A stretch of DNA of 64,000 nt from Membranipora membranacea (Eukaryota; Bryozoa; Gymnolaemata; Cheilostomatida; Membraniporidae): NCBI GenBank assembly GCA_914767715.1, contig OU612067.1, positions 16,375,001 through 16,439,000 of the forward strand. Direction: 5' to 3'. Below, in pieces: positions 48,858 to 62,661 of the stretch (its first letter is position 1; each line of letters opens with the position of its first letter). Below the pieces are notes generated by a model. The model was not told where the DNA came from. It searched no databases and saw only the letters and a program-made list of their open reading frames with translations. A program made the position numbers and the translations under genes.

Positions 48858-50801
48858 TCACATGACTGTATGCCGCCGCGTGCGAAAAAAATGCCCCTCA
48901 AATTTATCACAGATGTTTGACCTGGTTTGACACGGCCAGTAAACACTATGGCAACCAAATCAGACCTTTACTGAGAAAAGGAATCATACAATGGTCCGTT
49001 TCATGATATATTCCTAAAACGTATAATGCATGGGCGTCTATTCAGCGAATCTTGAGAGGAAAAATTCTATCAAAGAGATCACTATCCCGAATTAAACACA
49101 TGTCTCGATGCACTTTCTTTCACACACAAAAAATATGGCAGATATTTGTTAATCCTGTTAAAATAAGTTTTGTGCCCTCTTCAGACAAGATCTACTGTAA
49201 CAGGATGGACGGGGGGGGGGGGGGGAGGGGGGCTTACAAAAGGCTAGAATTTAATTGCATTATCATTAATTACATTACATTATCACCATTGGGACGAAGA
49301 ACAATAATGAGCCAGAAACTAGGAGACAAAACAAGTCCGGCGGTGTCTTTAAATCCATTGAGTGGGGGTTGGGGGGGGGAGAGGGTCTGTTGTGTAGCAG
49401 AATTTTGCTGATCAACAGATAAACTGCCTAATCGGTGATTAGAAAGGATTTTGGAGATCGGAGTTGGGCCTAAATATAGTTGAAAATCTTATGACTTGGC
49501 TGTTTTACTAATAATTTTTACATAATAACTGATATAACAATCTGCACCTCGTTCTTGTACCAAGTTGTACAGGCGGTTGATATGTTTAGCCTTCACTGCC
49601 AGGCATTTGAAGGCACAGGTGTCAAAGGTTCTAATCCTCAGGGAAATGAATGCCGGTTATGAAGAGCGATCAAGGCTTATTACAGGTCCCTGAGCATCAT
49701 TATAATAAAAATACTCTTTGATTACCTAAATTTCCTTCCCAAAGTTCCTGACATTATGACCTACCCTTGGGATGTACCATGTCAGAGAAGAAGTTTCCTC
49801 CTTTCTGGTTCGATAGCAAAGCAATGTTTTGAGTTACGGTACCACTCTCTTCCCCCTCCACACATTGCACCACGCAACCGGATAAAAAAAAAAAATTCCT
49901 ATAGGACAATGGCAGTAACCCTGGTATGCAGCAACCTACTTGAAAAGCTCAAGGAGCCGGCTTCCATTTGTCTTAAAAGCTGAAGGAACTCTACTTCCCC
50001 CTAACGTCATTTTGAACATGTTTGTTAAATTGGAACTTGTTGCTATCTGATGTCCATCAAACTTCATCGTTTTATATCATCTCCCAAAATTATTTTCGAG
50101 CTATTTGGTGCTAGCCTTCATAAAGTAACCCCAAACTAGCTAAACAAAATTCTAACAAAACTTTACACATATATGATAAAACACGCTCTTACTAACACTC
50201 AGACTGTGAACAATGTATTACAGTGGCAATGATTGTTACTCTCACTTATAAGCTCAGCCATATTTTTTGCCAACAGTTTTTAGAATCGTATAGGAAAGAC
50301 CGAAGTTAATTTCCGAAATAGGAATTGATGAGGCAATGGTTACTAGCGCTCTGACTGTGAACTGCCCCTCAACCTGTTAATAATGCTTGTTTTGAGCTAC
50401 AAACCAAGTATGTGGGCTTTACTGATGGCAAAGATAAGAGGATTATTGAAAAACCTCATAATAATTACCAACCCAACCACAAGGTCAAGCTGGGGTGAAC
50501 TTAGATGGGAATGAAACAATGAAGTCATAGATGACGAGATTTTGCTTCATTCTGCATGAAGGATTCTGTTACCAATTCAAGATGTTGCAAACTTGAAAAT
50601 GGAATTAATTTCATTTATCTGGCATCCATGTTAATACTGACCTTTGTACAGAAAAAGACCAAGGGAGAACAATTAAGAAAGAAGAGAATAACTTAGTCAT
50701 GGTATTGAGGTCAGGCAAAAATGGAGTTCTGTAAAGCCAAGTGACACAGATATCTTTATGATTAATAAATTATAGAGTGGTATCAGAGACTATAGATATA
50801 T

Positions 50802-50838
<37 letters not shown>

Positions 50839-52980
50839 GGTGGTATTACCATTAGAAAATTATTGGTAGCCTTTTTTGACAAGCTTTGTTCTTTGGTAGA
50901 GGAATGGGGGGGGGGGGGGGGGGAAACAACTGAACAACGGTTGTCAAGACAGGCTATTTTCTTGAGTGGTACGGTCGATAAAAGACACATGTTTATGATT
51001 GTGGTAAGGTTGAAATTTAGTGCGTTCATGACGGCGATACTGAGTGACAGCATTATATGCCGTGACCTAGAATATATTTACTTTGCCATTGACACGAAGT
51101 AGTCCCACAATCAGACTGACAGATCTGACTTCCATTAAAATTCTCAGTCAAAAAACAGACCTTGATGTAATTTTATCCCATTACACGCCACGCCCAATCG
51201 TGCCCCGATCTTGTGTTAACTGTCATTTCTTTCTTTTTAGGGCTTCGATATAGAATTGAAGTTACTTCCGCACTGTAATCTAAGCAAAGGTTTTTTTTCT
51301 TACTGTTAGTTCTGTTCAATCATTTCAATCTCTCTTTAATATAATAAATGTGGCATAATCTGTTTGTGTTTTAAGCATAGTTGGAGGAAGTCACGAACAT
51401 TCCGATATAATATGCAGTTTTAACTTCAGTAATGAGTAATAACCTGGTAGTGTTTTGTTGCTAACGGTATAATTAGCTGTGGTGTGAGATATTTTCTTCT
51501 TAAGAACTCATAAAACTGACTTGGTTGCACCTCTACAGCTGCACCATTTGATCCTGCGGTGAAGGTGCATATTCAAGTAAAAGAGTCTGTGTTTACCATA
51601 TTTTTGACATACAATTTTAATATTACGAGTTTTAGGGAATATTGTGAATATCAGTAATAAATGCAACACATGAGTTTACCATCTATATGATGTCATCACC
51701 TTTCCCTCAGAATATGCATGTGTGATCTCTTCGTGCTTGATCGCATGGACATTGGATTTCATCCCAAAATTTGATTGGGTTGTCCCTAGGATTAGTGAAA
51801 AGCCTAGGAAAGCGCATTGTATACAAAATTGGAGGCGGATAAAAAAAAGCTTTGGTGTCAATGAGTTGGCTATTTCCAGAAGCCTATTTTTGGCTATTTG
51901 GCTAATTATGCCTAAGCCTAAGCCTAAGCTCAGTGTTCTGAGTTCAGTGCATGTTGACCGATATTTTTATAATATTGAAACCCAGAGATATGTAAACCGC
52001 AACTTTTGCCGTAATTTCTTTGGCACGTTCCGAAAAAGATCTGTCCAGGATGATATTGTCTGTCCAAACAAAATGTATATCTCAATCTCTTACCGCGATC
52101 GTGATTTGAAGTCATTAACCTAAAAACAGTGAGACATTGTTCGCTATGACGGTGATAGCCAGTTATGCCCGGTCATTCTGAGAACCGAGATCCTAATGGT
52201 CACACTTTACTCAGGAAGCTGGTGGCGATATTCAAGTATCAACTACAGCCTTACAGGCTACAGCCCACCCTTCTTTTGATAATAATGCTATTACCAGCAA
52301 CGCATGCGAATAGTTATTGAATTTATATATGCCTCAGTGCAGGCAAAGTTTGACCACTTTAACTACTTGCAACCACTGTATAATCCACTAAACAATAGTC
52401 GTGAAATAAAGATCGCTGTTATTATATTTCTCACAAGCTATCCCTCGTAATTAAATGATTAAGTTTAAGAAAGTGTAATACGGTTTACAAAATTGCAAAA
52501 CGAAATAGAAGGGACAGGGACCTTTTGCACGGCCCTTGTTTGTCCTCACATACCAAGATATGGAGTTCAATATGTCAACTGCAGTGTCATCAAAGACTGT
52601 TGAGGGAAGCCTTGGCCTTTTGAATATACTGTTAAAAATGTCATGCTAAACAATTGAATATAGATTTTTTTCTTTCTTATAATGTAACATAGGGGAAAAA
52701 TATATGGGGCGCTTCACGCATTTGTAACCGAAAGTGACGATCAACGCCACTGTATATGTTGTTTGGCAGACAGGGTACTTGCCATAGTATTAGATGTTGT
52801 TAAATCTGGTGCAGAATTGACGAACAAATGAACACCATCACCAGGAAATTGTTAGCATTTCGACAATGGACGACATAGGTTAGTGATAGGGAGGTGGGAG
52901 GGAAATTGACAGACTTATTTTCTTTCAAGACCGGCGTGGTGACCGGATGTAGATTGAAAGAAAGAATATGTGAGTAGCTG

Positions 52981-53068
52981 TGAACAGTAGTTCTAAGAAA
53001 GCCTATTATTGGCTGAGAACAATAGTTCTAAGAAAGCCTATCATTGGCTGAGAACAGTAGTTCTAAGT
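52981..53068 (+). repeat. 36-nt direct repeat, ~2.4 copies
   Basis: GAACAGTAGTTCTAAGAAAG with GCCTATTATTGGCTGA, repeated twice and then begun a third time. Confidence 0.85.
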
Positions 53069-53718
53069 TTTCCTTACCAATAAGTTGTCCTTAGTTGGTT
53101 GAGGGAGGGCAACTTTTTATTCAGTTGACCTGGATTATTTGTCATGTCTTGGGACTGATTGCCAAGACAAGGGAAGGTGTTATAAGGGCAGAAAAAAATC
53201 TTTTGTACCAAAAACTTTATTTTTTTATCAAATTTGAATGACTGTAGACCATTACAAGAACATGTTGTATTTAAATCGGCAGGTTTTTTTTGCTATTTCT
53301 TTCACAACCATGTTTAAGTGGTACTGAGTGTCTATTTTTATTTAGATATGGCTGAGAGTGTACCTCTCTGAACTGACATCAAAATAACCATAAATTAGAT
53401 AAAGATGGTGATTGATGCCTTTATTTATGAGGGCAACTTAACCGCCCTAATCCTATTCACCATACAATTGCATTCTCATCCTCATCTATATGCAAAAGTT
53501 GATTGACAGAACACCCAGAATGCAGAGGCCAAACCAAATTACATATGCATACATGCTCTGCATTTCAAAGTGCTACCAGCATAGAATCAGTTGTGCCTCT
53601 TTTTAGTGATGTCACCAACAAAACATTGTTTTTTTATATGCATCAGCATACATACCTCTGTTATTTATGAAGCTATGAGCCTGATATTGATGCTGATATT
53701 CCATAATTCAACAGACAT

Positions 53719-53763
53719 AGCCATGTCACGCGGCTTCTTTGTTTGTAGCAGCGTGACAAGGCT
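53719..53763. repeat. Hairpin related to 18471-18530
   Basis: AGCCATGTCACGCGGCT pairs at 15 of 17 positions with AGCAGCGTGACAAGGCT around TCTTTGTTTGT. Confidence 0.65.
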
Positions 53764-55446
53764 AAAATAGACGCAATAAAATTGTTGACATTGCAACCAA
53801 AATCCGGTTTTGAAAGTTAGTCCCATTTTCTAAGTAAAGGGAGCTGGCGGAGAATTATTACCATCTGCTGAGTTAAAAAGACTGCTAGAGGATGATGTTG
53901 TCGCAAAAAAAATGTTCAATGGCCCATCTAGTAGCATGTTGTAAAGAGCTCTATCTTTTTTCATTCATTTAAACGGTCCATCATGGCTGGTTTCACAAGT
54001 TATATCCTGTTCTAAGATGACGCAAATGATTTTAATATGAAAAAAGACAATCACTGTTTCATAAGCTACCGGCAAGTCAAAACTTTTTGTAAAACCTTCA
54101 AACCTATCAGTCGCTATTTCAAGCTCCAGACTAGATTTATGACTCTTCAGACTATCCACCCCCCCCCCTTCGTCCAAGTGGGTAAATTTTTGAAACTGGT
54201 CTTGAGACTACCAATGATGAAAACACACATATCCAGCCGCACCAGGTATCTATTGGAAAAGAGGAGAGGGCAACAGCGACCAGTCAGTCTTGTGGGACAC
54301 ATTTGGGCATAGGAAGGGGAGTAAACTGCCTGATGTGGCACTTTCATCTGCTTGCTGGTTGAGATGAGACGGCTTGCAGTTATACTAGGTTGGTAAGCTG
54401 CCACTTTGCAGGTCTTTGGATTGCCTTACTAGCCCTCAAATTTTATCTTTCTATTTTTCATGGTATCATCTAAGACATTTTTCTCATGTACATAAATGTT
54501 CATAGCTTTATACTAGTCTTATCTTGGCCGTGTAACAAGGCTAGCTTTACACTATATTTGTGTGCAGCATACGATCTGCAATCAACTGCAGATTTCTTAC
54601 AAGTGGCCGATAGCAATTACACCTGTTTGCTAAGCACGCTAGAATCCTATGTTGAAATCGGATATGACCTCAAGTGCAGTGGAGCCATCAAAGCTCCACA
54701 TGCTTGCCCGAAAGAAAATAGTGCAATAATGAAGATCCGGCTTCCCATTTTCTCGGAAACGAGGTGCCGAGTCTATTCTAAGACCTGATGTGCGTAGACA
54801 ACAAAATCGTCGAGTCAGCCTACAAAAATATCAAATAAGCAGACAAGTGACAGGCGATCTCGGCTCGATGCCATAAATTGACATCACAATATTTGGTTTT
54901 TATAACCTCGAGTAAATTTTCACTACTATTCTTTGTTTTATTTTGTATGACTTGGTAATTTTATCATGTCATCTAGATGCTTTTTTTAGGCAGGCCTAAT
55001 CCCACATGGACCCTAAGATTGAACCCAATCTTACACTCCAATCTGATGTGGATGGACTCGATGTTGGACAGGAGAAATTCATTCGCATTTATTTCCAGCA
55101 AGGCCTGTCCTCATTATGGGGCGGTATATTAATGGTCTAAGTCAAACCATAGGCCCGAGAAACATTGGCTCTTATGTAACGCAAAAAGTTTACGTAACGA
55201 AAATAAAAATGGGCGGGGCAATCTATGATGAATATTTATTCACATGCATGGATCATGACCTAACCTCTACAGGACAACACAACACATCGCATCAAATATT
55301 AATATATACAATGATGGGCTAAAGTAAGAAATACGATCATTTCTTTGATATTTTTTGATGAATTACAGATTGATCGTTGACAGTTTTACAAAATTCTGAT
55401 GATGAATTTTCTATGATTTGGAAACTACGTGATGAAATTTATCTAG

Positions 55447-55488
55447 CTACAAGCAATGAACTCTGAAGAGGAAGTTCATTGCTATAAG
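55447..55488. mobile_element. 28-bp palindromic insertion with near-identical 7-bp flanks
   Basis: CTACAAG (55447-55453), arms CAATGAACT and AGTTCATTG around a 10-nt middle CTGAAGAGGA (55454-55481), then CTATAAG (55482-55488). Flanks match at 6 of 7. Confidence 0.55.
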
Positions 55489-56354
55489 GATATTGTCTTT
55501 ATAAGGATGTGTCAGTCGTACAATCAAACATGTGCTGATTTCTCATTTATAAAATATATAAGTAGGTCAGGATCTCATGGGTTTAATACTAGACATTTGA
55601 ATGGCTATTAAGTTGTCCCCTTTTCAAGTATGAGGGAACGACTCAGTAAACTTGCATTTGTTGCATCAATACGGTTTTTCTTAATAGAGAATACAGAAAG
55701 TCTGGCTTTTGTAATTTTAATTTGCACAGTCTAATTTTTCAACAAATTCCTTTAAATAGCAGTTGGCGCTAGAAAGCGCAGCAGATTCAATAAATTAAGG
55801 ACCATCTTAATTTTTCATTTGATAAAATTATCTATGATCATCATCATTTTTTGGACTAAGAGTTGAACGATGGAGTTACACTATGGTTCAACCAACAAAA
55901 CATGACCACATCTTAAAGTAGCTGCAAAACAAACGTAAAATGAATAGCTCTTCTAAAAAATGGCTCTCTTGTGGATGACATCATTGTTCATGGCTTGAAT
56001 TCCCAGCTGCTTTCCTTTATTGTCACAAATTACCAGCATGATTCCTATGCTATAACAACATAAATCCCTATACAACATAACTTTTATCAAACTAGCTTTA
56101 CCACGGGTGAGGCGTCAATCTCCTATCGTTCTTTGAGCACTTGAATCCTTTACAGAACTAAAAGTACAAACATTTTCTTTTTTAATATATCCAGGTACGA
56201 TGTTTGAAGTTGGAATGACAGCACTCATTTCCAATGTTTCCAATAAGCCTGGATGCCTGATTTGAGTCCATATATTTCCCCGCAGCCAATCCATTTACAT
56301 AATACAACATAACAATTCATCTTCTATGTAAAGCAAATGATTGGGTAGTCTGAG

Positions 56355-56379
56355 CCCCCCCCCCCCCCCCCCCCCCCCC
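56355..56379. repeat. 25-nt poly(C) tract
   Basis: Uninterrupted C run. Comparable G runs: G15-A-G6 at 49211-49232 and G18 at 50906-50923. Lengths may be uncertain from sequencing. Confidence 0.8.
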
Positions 56380-56901
56380 GATGGTCCCTCTGCCGAGAAA
56401 GATTATTAGAGTTATGATTTTTTTCAAATTTCATGATATCATAGGGAAAAGATCTTTTGGTATTTCTTTAAATATTACGTCGATTATCAAATGTCTCAGG
56501 TCAACTCGTCTGGGATCCACGGACATAAATTAGTAATTAATCAAACCAAAGAGTCACCCTGTTACTCCTCAATCAAACTAAGACTGATTACATATTCTGG
56601 GAATTAATACTAATTTAGTATGTCTGACCTCTAGTTGGACAGATGGTGGAGGCGGCTTGTAGCCACAAAAGCATTTTTTCATGACCTGATCTGGCCTGTG
56701 TGTAGCCTCAGAAAATGACCATAAATAAGCTATTCTCAAGTTTAATTACAGTTACCCGCCCAAGGCCCAGGTTTCCCCGGCACGTCGCGGTGTCGGCTCG
56801 TTGGCGGGATTGCGGTCGATTTGAGATGATCCGAATTGGTAAAACTTTACTCAGACATAACTAATAGCGGTCTGATAGCCATATTAGGACAACATTAAAA
56901 G

Positions 56902-57280
56902 TCAGTCAGTTTGGCACTGCGTGTCTGCCACTTGACCAGCCGGTTGTGGGTTCAAACCCTGTCCGGGACCGAAAGTCGTTTCGACTTTGACTGATCACAC
57001 AGTCCCTTCTGATCAGGACTATAAATAATGGAGGTCTTCTGTATGTATAACACCATCGTGCATGCAGATTAAAGAACCCTCCTGTATGGTATAGCTCTAT
57101 ACAGGAGGATGCTGTCATCAACCACTGCAGCTCTGGCCTTGTAGCGCTATGCTTCATGCTGGGTTAAAGTTGTCAGTGGTTGAAAAGTGGCACTAACGAC
57201 TCGGAAACTGAGTCGTCACTATAAACCTCTTCCTATGCAGTCATCGTCTAACTAGACGGACAGCAAATATTATTATTATT
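56902..57280 (+). mobile_element. tRNA-derived SINE (~380 bp)
   Basis: The head has a Pol III B box (GGGTTCAAACC, 56948-56958), then a body including GCATGCAGATTAAAGAACCC, and ends in an (ATT)n tail (57268-57280). ATTAAAAG occurs just before (56894-56901) and at the tail end (57278-57285), consistent with a target-site duplication, though the tail blurs its edge. The AAAGAACCC core resembles central domains of known marine-invertebrate SINEs; I cannot name the family. Confidence 0.75.
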
Positions 57281-60200
57281 AAAAGGCATTTACAACATGA
57301 TGAGCAAAATTTTATGCAAATAATCCATAGATGGCTGTTTTAATATGTCATAAATGAGGGTCTGGTGTCCCACACTTTTCATCGAGAACTACAACATAGG
57401 ACTACATTGTGACTCAACCACCAACCCGGATCTTCCACAAAACAACATAGGGCCTTCAGGGTTGATTGATGTGCAGGCAATAAATTATTCTTAAGTTGGC
57501 AGAAAAATGGATAGTTATTGGGCTCAACTAGCAGCTGTAGATCTTGCCAGAGATTATAAACTCCCAGTGCCATGGCATAAACTGCACGCCTCAAAAACGA
57601 TAAAAAATCTTAGGATGAACTGTGTCGGACATTCTAACTCAAATGACGCTTTGTATTCTACATATTAACGCTTTCTTTCTTATTTTCTGTTTAGTGAACT
57701 TGATGATGTCATAAATGACGTTGTCGTTGTTGTTTCTTTCCAGCATGTCCTTTATCGCCTCGGTTACCAGAATTTGTATAAGTGCTCAGGAAAAATGTAA
57801 CTATTTATTTATGGCTACTATAACCATACATGTTTGAAAGTGCGAGTTACAAGCATGGTGAGAGCTGGCCGGCACCATCAGCCGTTACAGGTCCTGTTTT
57901 GAGGTCAGACAAATCGCTTAGTTTTGGCGCCATTCAATACCAACTGACGGGTATAAAGAGAAGTGATGAGAAAGCGTCTGTTTTGGTTGGTGGTTGATGT
58001 GTTCTCCTCAGAATACACCTCACCACAACAAAAGCTTAGACTAAATGGAGTCACTGATGAAAAGGGTAATATGCAGGCAAGTTACCATATCCTGTTTAGG
58101 GGCAGGAGAAAAGCTAAGAGGATTATCATTTCATCAAGAACAAAAATAAGTTGATATACCATAAAAACATTAAATTCATTGATTGGCCAAGAGATCTCCG
58201 CAATCAGGTGAATACTATGAATAGTAATAATTATGTAAAATGGGAAGGCCATTTTTTTAGATATCTATGGTAGCATACTATGTGGTTTCCTGTAGCGAAC
58301 ACAAATCCTACACCAACAAGACAGAGTATATATTTTCCTTATATCCAATTTAATGTACTGCCTCGTATATGTCTGCGTGGCCATCGGAAGCACGGATACC
58401 CCTCTCATCCTTCCCAATGTGATGGAACTAAGCTGCTCCATATCTGGAGGAAAAGCACATAGTAGATATATTAAGCTTGTTAACTGGCTCGTTACTCTGG
58501 CTTCTCGCCTGAAGTACTACTGGTACCCAGTAATAAGCCTTTAATTTAAACTTACTTGATAATTCCTTCAGGGGTAAACTTAATGTTATTTTAGTAAAAG
58601 ATAGGTACGGATGGCAATGAATCTATCATCCATCAAGATAATTTCTACACTAAATGGCGGTGAAAGGTAATGTGATCATGCTGACATTCTAACATTGTCC
58701 AATTAAAAATGCTGGGCTACAAATGCTTACAAGAGGGAGTCCAAAGTAGCTTAACAATGCATTAAAAGGCACACATGGTTTCTAAATTCCTGTTGGGTAT
58801 AATTTATAGGCAAAAAAATGGCAAAAATAATGTGGCAAAGGTGCTGAAGATTATGTATGAGCCCTGCTTTAGTCTAAAACTAGACTCGGTTTGCTAACCT
58901 GTAGTTGAACTCTACCACTGCTTTTGAACACAAAATCGGAAGAAATTAAGTTTAGCGGGCCGCAAGTACTTGTAACCTAAATTGTGTTACTTTTAAAATA
59001 GACAATTTATTTAACTTTCGCGGGGTAGGTTTTGACCAGGTTGAAAAGTGCCGACATGCACAAGATCACTGTGTATCAAAAAGTAATATTTTTTTGATGA
59101 TCTATAAATAAATCAATACAGGTTTGGGGTCCAAGGAATATAAACTATAGATTAATTTTTCCGTCGTTTGCGATATAATTAAAATAGCCCTATATGACAT
59201 GATGATTTTTAAATGATTACAGAAATTTATTTTTTCTATTTGGTTTGACAAATTCCTCATATCTATTTCAATTATTAATGGACGCGTCAGTCAGTCTTCA
59301 TGCAGTGAACAAATTTATCTTCGAGTCACAAAGTGATAAAAATAAAAAAAAGAATGACAGGAAGAGAATGCCAAAACTTTAAATTTTAATAGGGTGACAT
59401 TATTGTTTTAAGGGAATTTAAGCCAAGCGATGTTTTGATGGTGATCTATTGCTTTATTCCAAATGATTACATCCTTTTATATTGAATCTGCAAACAGACA
59501 CTGGGGAAAAGAGTTGCACAATCTGAAAAAACAAATGACTATCAACTTTGAAGGAGAACTCTGATTCAACTGTAATTATTAAGAATTTGAAATAAAAAGT
59601 CTGTCACATGAAAGTTGATATTGACGTAGAATATACGCATCTCTCATAAAAAACGGTCCTTTCCAATTAAGTCTCTTGTTTAATGAGATGAAGGATTGTT
59701 TAATATCTGCATTTCGAATTTTCTCTTTTTGAGCAAAGCAATTCTATCAAGCTGTCAGTTTTGTGTTAAAATGTCCGATATTATATGGAGGCCAAATGAT
59801 AATATCATGACAAAATAGATGGTGGAACTGAAAGTTAAGATAGAAACTCCCTTCAGTCCTGTAAGATTACCAGACTAGTTATGGACACATGGCCTACAAG
59901 ACCATGCCACCTTTGTGCACATGGACATCTAGTCACACCAAATTTTTCCTGACAGTAGTCAAGCTAAGTGAATTAGTTCACTTGTTATGCATCAAAAATA
60001 TTCTTGCAGTTGTTTATCAAATGACCAGTGTGACCTTAGCGAGTTATCCAAGTAAGTCTGATGTGCAAATCCATAACTGAACAAGTAGCAATGGAAGAGC
60101 TCTAAAATTTCGCGGAGTTTTTTTTAGTTTAAATCAATTCTGCTGTCACTGCACCATTCATTAATTTGAACAGAAATGTGTTCAACAAGTGATTAAGGGT

Positions 60201-62184
60201 TAAAAGACCAGTCATGTCGATAAGGAATAAACTTTGGGCTAAAATTGTTTGCTAAAAACTTTGTGGCACTCCATTTGCTATCGTTAAAAGTTATGAGGTA
60301 TTTTGCGGCCGAGATGGAGGTCTGCTTTTACTGACATATTGTGGTTTATTACGTAGCCATGTAAAACTGGAAGAAACCGGGTGAAACCAAAAAATGGAGA
60401 GAAAAATAGCAATTTACATTAAATAAATGTGCATCGAAAACCGTGATAACATAAATGGACATAGTCAGAAACTGATTGCAGCGTGATTTAACGAAGGAGT
60501 AAAAGATTTTTGCTTCTTGATGTAACAATGTCACAGATCTGATTATTACCTATTTGGCAACTATGATCTCTCAGCAGCAAAGTGAATGTGTGTGTCTATG
60601 TGTCTATGGAACTTTTCAAGGAGCAAGGCGCCTATATCTACAATGTGAATTTCTATTTTTGGTAGATCATCTTTCACTGAGCTCAGCTTCGAATGCAACA
60701 AACAAAAAGCAGAGCTTATTCCTGAAATACCATTATGGTTTGACACATAGCTACAAATTATTTGACAAAAAAACGAGTTATTGAAAGTGGAGGCAGTGTA
60801 ATGGTTAGTTAGTCACAGCGAGATAATCTTTTAGTGAGAATACCATAGTTTATGCAATCAAATACCATTTGAAAATCCAGAAACATCAAGGATAAAAAAT
60901 AACCTTGAGAATCAGTTGAAACAAGCCAAAGATGCTTGTTTGCATTGAATCCAAACAAGAACATGATGATAAAACATTCGAGAGAATGGCGGATGTGAGA
61001 TATATCTGAATATTATGGATTACAGACTCCGGTGATACTTTGAATGGTAACACAGTATTGGAATGGTATGGTGATTTGGTGATGCCATTTGGCCCCCTCC
61101 CCTGGATATTGCGCCAATATAAGTCATTTTGAATTTAAACCCAAGTTTGAGATTTAAATAAGTGTCGACCACCATGAGTCAGGGGAAAGTAAGACGACAA
61201 TCTACAGCTTGGACAATGACCTCGTTATAGGATTATTTAACAATCTCGGTCGCCCGTATCTACAGTCAGAAATATGGAGACTATATTGACCATGACCATT
61301 GACCATGAAAATATAGGCAAAAAATGAAAGTTTATACATCGACAATATATACGGATGTACATAATAATACCTTATTAATATTAGATTTGACGAGAACTTC
61401 ATTGCTTGACACTGTCTGACACTCTAGGGCTGCGTGAACCCCCATCAAGGGACATTTTGTAAACCGAAACAAATGTTTCAATACTGCGGGATGTCTGTAA
61501 ATTACAATACAGCGTTTGAAAGAAAGCTAACAATTAGGTCCAAAGTTCATAAAAGTAATCTCATCCTAAACGAAAATTCAGCCCTGATTAAAGTTTTGGG
61601 CCCCAAATTAAATCAGTTTTAAAATGCACCCCTGCAGGTACCTGCAGGCAGTATACAAGACACCCCTGTGGGTACATACTGTACGCTCCTTTAGGTACCT
61701 ACTGTTCGCCCCTTTAGATAGTTTCATTGGTTTGCTTAAATTTTTAGCCGGCAGGGTCAACGTGTATGCCGCATTCTTTATGCGGTCAGGTTAAAATATA
61801 GATAGATGAAGCTCTCTAGTTTATATCCAAATCACAGGGTAGGGTATCTCAGAATTTCATGCATCGTGCAGAATCACGTACAAGGATAATGGAATTATGG
61901 AGTTAGAACTGAGGCTTGTTTTTTTTATTAGATACTGTAGCACCAGCCGCCAACCGCATCGCTTGTGACCTGGAGACCGCAAGTTAGGCGATAATTTATA
62001 ATGGCGAAAAGGGTCCGTTTCTATGCTAGTAGGCCACGTATCAAACGATACAGGCCTGACGCTATTGCGGTGTATCTTATCTTTTTTGGGTAGCTGAGGG
62101 GAATGATTAAGTAACCCAGCCGAGATTCAAACTTGAGCCCATTATTAGACTTTGGAGCATGATTCCAAATGTACTCGCCAACCA
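57281..62184. other. Long region without a recognised gene
   Basis: AT-rich, short ORFs only. It ends abruptly at the junction with the duplicated NXPE pseudogene segment at 62185. Confidence 0.5.
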
Positions 62185-62661
62185 GCGATGATGCAGAGCC
62201 TCAAGGGAACGGTAAATGTGACTCTTTCAGATGCTCCAAAGAGTCATGGTCCTGTCTCATACAGAAATCTCGGTGGCTCTACAAATTTCAGCTTCATCTA
62301 TTATAGTGCTTTTAATTTCTGCGGAAAGAAGGCTTTTAATCAGTCAATTCAGATGCTTTCTGATCAGATGTGAGTCGCACTGATTGTTGATATACTGTTT
62401 CGTGAATATCTATGATGCATAGAGCATAAATTAATATTTGTAGTGTGAGAAACTCCATCAGGAAATTCGGTAAGACGACCATAGATTAACGTCTAGAATT
62501 AGGGTTGGGCTCTATTGAGGTTGTCATGCTAAATTTTAATCACAGATACACTACTAAAAGTGTTTTCTCAATGTAAGTTTGAACATGAGCGTGCAACTCA
62601 CCAGTTCCTCAAACATGAAAGTACTGATCCTCAACTTGTGATCACAGTACATGATTACTAG

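Larger units (their letters stand above)
48858..56901. other. Long region without a recognised gene
   Basis: Poly(G) tracts, a (TA)n tract, the 36-nt tandem repeat, a hairpin at 53719 and a palindromic insertion at 55447. The longest ORF (51722-52123, 133 codons) has no recognisable domain or splice context. Confidence 0.5.

Noticed and set aside
49052-49411. 119-codon ORF
   Set aside because: Runs through G-homopolymer and G-rich tracts (poly-Gly); low-complexity artefact.
51722-52123. Longest single ORF in the window (133 codons, plus strand)
   Set aside because: No recognisable domain or plausible splice context, irregular composition and a CCTAAG repeat inside. Length is within chance for 64 kb in six frames.
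54486-54788. ORF with Cys-spaced segment, possible exon 54570-54770
   Set aside because: An acceptor-like CAG and a donor-like GAG-GTG are present, but no partner exon and no known domain; too weak to call.
56906-57157. 83-codon minus-strand ORF
   Set aside because: Antisense reading of the SINE.
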